A stretch of 43,517 nt of DNA, from contig JBQCIO010000147.1 of the NCBI GenBank assembly GCA_051953655.1, forward strand, positions 1 through 43,517, written 5' to 3'. A model generated the notes under the pieces. The model was not told the origin of the DNA. It saw nothing but the letters and a program-made list of their open reading frames with translations, and did not search any database. Positions 41,307 through 43,517 of the stretch are shown here, piece after piece. Made by a program: the position numbers and the translations under genes. Positions within the stretch are counted from its first letter, which is position 1. Every line of letters starts with the position of its first letter. The stretch comes from JBQCHF01 sp051953655 (GTDB taxonomy: Bacteria > Actinomycetota > Actinomycetes > Motilibacterales > Motilibacteraceae).

Positions 41307-41672
41307 ATGTCCGACACCGCCACCAACCGCGCGATCGTGGAGCGGCTGTTCGCCGCGATGTGCGCGGGTGACCTCGCGGTGGTCGACGAGCTCGTCGCCG
41401 ACGACTTCGTCCAGCACAACCCGCAGGTGCAGTCCGGCCGCGAGGCCTTCCGCGGGTTCCTCGCCGCGGTCACCCCGGTCGAGTCGAAGGTCCACCGCGT
41501 CCTCGCCAACGGCGACCTGGTCGCCATCCACCACCACTTCGTCAGCTTCGGCTCAGCCGTCGTCGACATCTTCCGCGTCCTGGACGGCAAGGTCGTCGAG
41601 CACTGGGACGTCGTCCAGCCGGTGCCCGAGACGACGGCGAGCGGTCTGGACATGTTCACGCAGGAGACCTGA
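41307..41672 (+). CDS. SnoaL-like polyketide-cyclase-fold protein
   Basis: A 121-residue protein from ATG 41307 (GAAGGGA upstream). The NTF2-like fold is recognised by the helix VERLFAAMCAGDLAVVDELV, DDFVQHNPQVQSGREAFRGFL and VHHHF-type strand (AIHHHFVSFG), ending in VVEHWDVVQPVPE. SnoaL-like proteins of this small type are usually of unknown function: isomerase, cyclase or carrier. Divergent from hxlR, so probably induced by the same signal. Confidence 0.88.
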   Translation: MSDTATNRAIVERLFAAMCAGDLAVVDELVADDFVQHNPQVQSGREAFRGFLAAVTPVESKVHRVLANGDLVAIHHHFVSFGSAVVDIFRVLDGKVVEHWDVVQPVPETTASGLDMFTQET

Positions 41673-41696
41673 GGGCGCGGCCCCCTGGAACGACGA

Positions 41697-41728
41697 ACCG
41701 CAGGTCGCGCATCGCGCGAACCTGCGGT
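41697..41728. terminator. Hairpin between the SnoaL-like gene and tRNA-Phe
   Basis: ACCGCAGGT-CGCGC pairs with GCGCG-AACCTGCGGT around an AT loop. It lies between convergent units (SnoaL-like gene stop 41672, tRNA-Phe 3' end 41733) and can serve both. Confidence 0.7.
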
Positions 41729-41732
41729 CTCG

Positions 41733-41809
41733 TGGTGGGCAGGGGCGGGGTCGAACCGCCGACCTTCCGATTTTCAGTCGGACGCTCGTACCAACTGAGC
41801 TACCTGCCC
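41733..41809 (-). tRNA. tRNA-Phe (GAA)
   Basis: On the minus strand it starts GGGCAGGTAGCTCAGTTGG, with anticodon loop CTGAAAATC (anticodon GAA) and T-loop GGTTCGACC. The acceptor GGGCAGG pairs with CCTGCCC. Discriminator A and an encoded CCA are at the 3' end. Confidence 0.97.
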
Positions 41810-41871
41810 GAGCGCTCCGGTGAGGAGTGCGCGGCCAGCATAGCGGACCGGGGCGGGTGGCCCGACACGAC

Positions 41872-41903
41872 GAGAGCCCCTGACCGACTGGTCAGGGGCT
41901 CTC
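41872..41903. terminator. Perfect hairpin between tRNA-Asp and tRNA-Phe
   Basis: 13-nt arms, GAGAGCCCCTGAC and GTCAGGGGCTCTC, around a 6-nt loop, directly after tRNA-Asp. It may end the Glu-Asp transcript or act as a processing signal, leaving tRNA-Phe on read-through or its own promoter. Confidence 0.75.
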
Positions 41904-41909
41904 GATCTG

Positions 41910-41984
41910 CGGTCCCGACGGGATTTGAACCCGCGGCCTCCACCTTGACAGGGTGGCGAGCACTCCAAACTGCTCCACGGGACC
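41910..41984 (-). tRNA. tRNA-Asp (GTC)
   Basis: On the minus strand it starts GGTCCCGTGGAGCAGTTTGG, with anticodon loop CTGTCAA (anticodon GTC) and T-arm GCGGGTTCAAATCCCGT. Acceptor arms GGTCCCG and CGGGACC pair fully; discriminator G; CCA is not encoded. Confidence 0.97.
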
Positions 41985-42030
41985 TCGTTCGTGCAGGTCG
42001 TGCTTTTTGTGCTGGTGGTGCGACTTTCCG

Positions 42031-42103
42031 TGCCCCCAACGGGATTCGAACCCGTGCTGCCGCCTTGAAAGGGCGGTGTCCTGGGCCGCTAGACGATGAG
42101 GGC
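42031..42103 (-). tRNA. tRNA-Glu (TTC)
   Basis: On the minus strand it starts GCCCTCATCGTCTAGCGGCC, with anticodon loop CTTTCAA (anticodon TTC) and T-arm ACGGGTTCGAATCCCGT. The acceptor pairs with one G-U; discriminator A; CCA is not encoded. First of the Glu-Asp-Phe series. Confidence 0.97.
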
Positions 42104-42144
42104 TGGCGGGCCTTCGTCCGTCCGATGCCGTCGGGGACGTGGAG

Positions 42145-42174
42145 AGCATAGGGGACGCGCTCCCCATCCTCCAA
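42145..42174 (-). promoter_or_regulatory. Promoter of the tRNA cluster
   Basis: Minus strand TTGGAG (42174-42169), 18-nt spacer, TATGCT (42150-42145), about 42 nt upstream of tRNA-Glu. Good box matches and position for a stable RNA promoter. Confidence 0.6.
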
Positions 42175-42197
42175 AGCGACGGCGGATCCGCCTCCTG

Positions 42198-43517
42198 TCA
42201 GGGGCTGCGGGCCGGCGTCGGCGCCCCGCCCGGCGTCGTCGGAGCCGGGGTCGGGGCCTCGGTGGACAGCGGCTCGGGCAGGCCGGGACTGGTCGGCACC
42301 GGCACCGTGGGCGGCGCCGGGACCGCGGTCGGCGGGGCGACGGTCGGCGAGGGCAGCGGGCTGCCGGTGGGGGTCGGGGAGGTGGCGACCGGCGGGGTGC
42401 CCTTGGGCACGTCCGCCTCCGGCACGTGCCGGCTGAACTGGGCCGAGGCCAGGCCGAGCCCGCCGAGGGTGATGTCGTCCCACGCCTGCAGCAGGCCGGT
42501 CTGCCGGTCCAGGTAGAGCACCGACATCTCCACCGGCGTCGGCTTCTCGCCCTCCAGCCCGCGCAGCCCGGCGCCGCCCGTGGAGCCCTGCTGGAAGGAG
42601 ATGGTGCCGCCGGGCAGCCGGGAGACGTCCCGGTGGTGGTAGTGGCCGGAGAGGATCAGCGGCACGAGGCCGTCGAGGGACTTGCCCTCGGCGATGTCGT
42701 GCACCACCGCGACGTCGACCCGCTGGCCGGCGGCCTCGGCGGCGCGCACCTGCTCGGCGAACTGGTCGCCGGCGGCGGTGAGGGTGGGCGGCGGCGGCCG
42801 GTCGCGGGTGGACTTGTCCGGGGTGAAGCGCGGGTCGCCGGAGCCGGCGAACCGGATGCCGTCGACCACGGTCGTCTCGCCGTCGCTGAGCACGACGGCG
42901 TTGGGCTGGGCCGCCACCGCGCGGGCGGTGCCGAGGGAGTCGTGGTTGCCGCGCACGAAGACGTAGGGCACGCCGACGCCGCGGATGAGGTCGGCGTACT
43001 TCTCCTCCGGCGCGCTGCCGTGGTCGGTGAGGTCGCCGGAGTCGACGACGACGTCGATGTCGAGCTGCTGCACGACCGAGCGGATGACGTCGAAGGCCTC
43101 GGGGTTCAGGTGCAGGTCCGAGACCGAGAGCACCCGCACGTCCTGGCCGGTGGGGGCGAACGTGGGCAGCGACAGCCCGGCCGCGTAGAGGCTGCTGACG
43201 TTGCTGACGATCTTGGCCAGCTGCGTGCGGTACCTGTCGAAGTTGTCGACGATGTCGCGGGCGTTGCCGACCAGGGACGGGGCCAGGGTGAGCAGCCCGT
43301 TGTACTGCGGGGTGGAGATGGCCCGGGGGTTCCAGGTGGCGGCCGCGGTGCCGCCGCTGGCCGCCAGCACCGCCAGCGCGACGCCGGCGGCGAGGAGCGA
43401 GCGGCGCGGGCGCCGGGTGATGACCAGGACCGCGGCGGCGGCCCCCAGGATGATGCAGAGAGCGCCGCGCACGACCGCGCGCACCAGGGCGGCCCGGGCG
43501 TCGGCGGCGATGCGGTC
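42198..43517 (-). CDS. Membrane-anchored metallophosphoesterase (5' end outside window)
   Basis: At least 439 residues; the frame stays open to the window edge with coding-like sequence before the first GTG (43484), so the N-terminus is probably cut off. Two hydrophobic segments lie near the start. The calcineurin-like core has all metal motifs: VSDLHLN (DxH), VDSGDLTD (GD), VRGNHDS (GNHD), AVVHD and LSGHYHH (GHxH). A Pro/Thr/Ala-rich tail of ~60 residues ends the protein and probably lies outside the membrane. It resembles YkuE-type phosphohydrolases; the substrate is unknown. It lies upstream of the tRNA cluster on the same strand. Confidence 0.88.
   Translation of the reverse strand, partial: DRIAADARAALVRAVVRGALCIILGAAAAVLVITRRPRRSLLAAGVALAVLAASGGTAAATWNPRAISTPQYNGLLTLAPSLVGNARDIVDNFDRYRTQLAKIVSNVSSLYAAGLSLPTFAPTGQDVRVLSVSDLHLNPEAFDVIRSVVQQLDIDVVVDSGDLTDHGSAPEEKYADLIRGVGVPYVFVRGNHDSLGTARAVAAQPNAVVLSDGETTVVDGIRFAGSGDPRFTPDKSTRDRPPPPTLTAAGDQFAEQVRAAEAAGQRVDVAVVHDIAEGKSLDGLVPLILSGHYHHRDVSRLPGGTISFQQGSTGGAGLRGLEGEKPTPVEMSVLYLDRQTGLLQAWDDITLGGLGLASAQFSRHVPEADVPKGTPPVATSPTPTGSPLPSPTVAPPTAVPAPPTVPVPTSPGLPEPLSTEAPTPAPTTPGGAPTPARSP

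Noticed and set aside
41733..42103. tRNA cluster as integration site of a genomic island covering 20-41 kb
   Set aside because: No integrase, no duplicated tRNA 3' end and no direct repeats were seen at the other side of the locus.
1..43517. CRISPR arrays, rRNA, complete insertion sequences, riboswitches
   Set aside because: No regularly spaced repeats, rRNA sequence, transposase gene or recognisable aptamer was found by eye; subtle riboswitches cannot be excluded without covariance searches.

Overview
The window is a very GC-rich, actinomycete-type chromosome segment. Evidence is the mycofactocin cluster, an NDMA-type alcohol dehydrogenase, F420 enzymes, frequent GTG/TTG starts, a sortase-E-like LAVTG anchor and the Glu-Asp-Phe tRNA order. 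A remnant of a DUF222/13E12-type HNH endonuclease and long intergenic hairpins suggest the Geodermatophilaceae or a near relative, but that family placement is inference.

Layout. 0-3.4 kb: mycofactocin genes mftA-mftB-mftC-mftD followed by a NUDIX hydrolase; no mftE or mftF is seen downstream. 3.4-4.5 kb: decayed DNA with a hairpin, a G-run tract, a frameshifted GNAT acetyltransferase and an HNH fragment. 4.5-7.2 kb: a large LuxR (LAL-type) ATPase regulator. 7.3-14.1 kb: one giant secreted, wall-anchored mosaic protein (propellers, SGNH hydrolase, metzincin protease, adhesin-like repeats). 14.2-17.9 kb: an AAA+/VWA protein read with an NDMA-dependent alcohol dehydrogenase, divergent from a small LuxR regulator with a palindrome between them. 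18-20.2 kb: an L,D-transpeptidase lipoprotein and 6-phosphogluconolactonase.

20.3-40.7 kb: a large, coherent accessory locus. A GntR/FCD regulator is followed by a CofC/FbiD-like F420-biosynthesis gene. Next comes a CoxG-like gene with a three-subunit molybdenum hydroxylase (medium, small, large) and a DMT exporter. After that are an alpha/beta-hydrolase-fold protein, a cyclic-amidohydrolase, a luciferase-like oxidoreductase and a divergent PEP-carboxykinase-like protein. The last unit holds a second luciferase-like oxidoreductase, a nitrate/sulfonate-type ABC importer, an MFS transporter, a second GntR regulator, an F420-dependent glucose-6-phosphate dehydrogenase (FGD) and another DMT transporter. 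Five transcription units in this locus carry the same 14-bp motif (GGATnnTGkATnCA) just upstream, so I read it as one regulon.

Working model (inference): an imported, probably N-heterocyclic compound is hydroxylated by the molybdenum enzyme, reduced with F420H2 by the luciferase-like enzymes and opened by the amidohydrolase. FGD would regenerate F420H2 from glucose 6-phosphate, and the nearby 6-phosphogluconolactonase would clear FGD's product. The substrate is unknown, and the PEPCK-like enzyme has lost residues expected for normal PEPCK chemistry.

40.8-43.5 kb: a divergent HxlR regulator/SnoaL-like pair, a tRNA-Glu/Asp/Phe cluster, and a metallophosphoesterase running off the window edge. 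No CRISPR array, rRNA or intact insertion sequence was seen.
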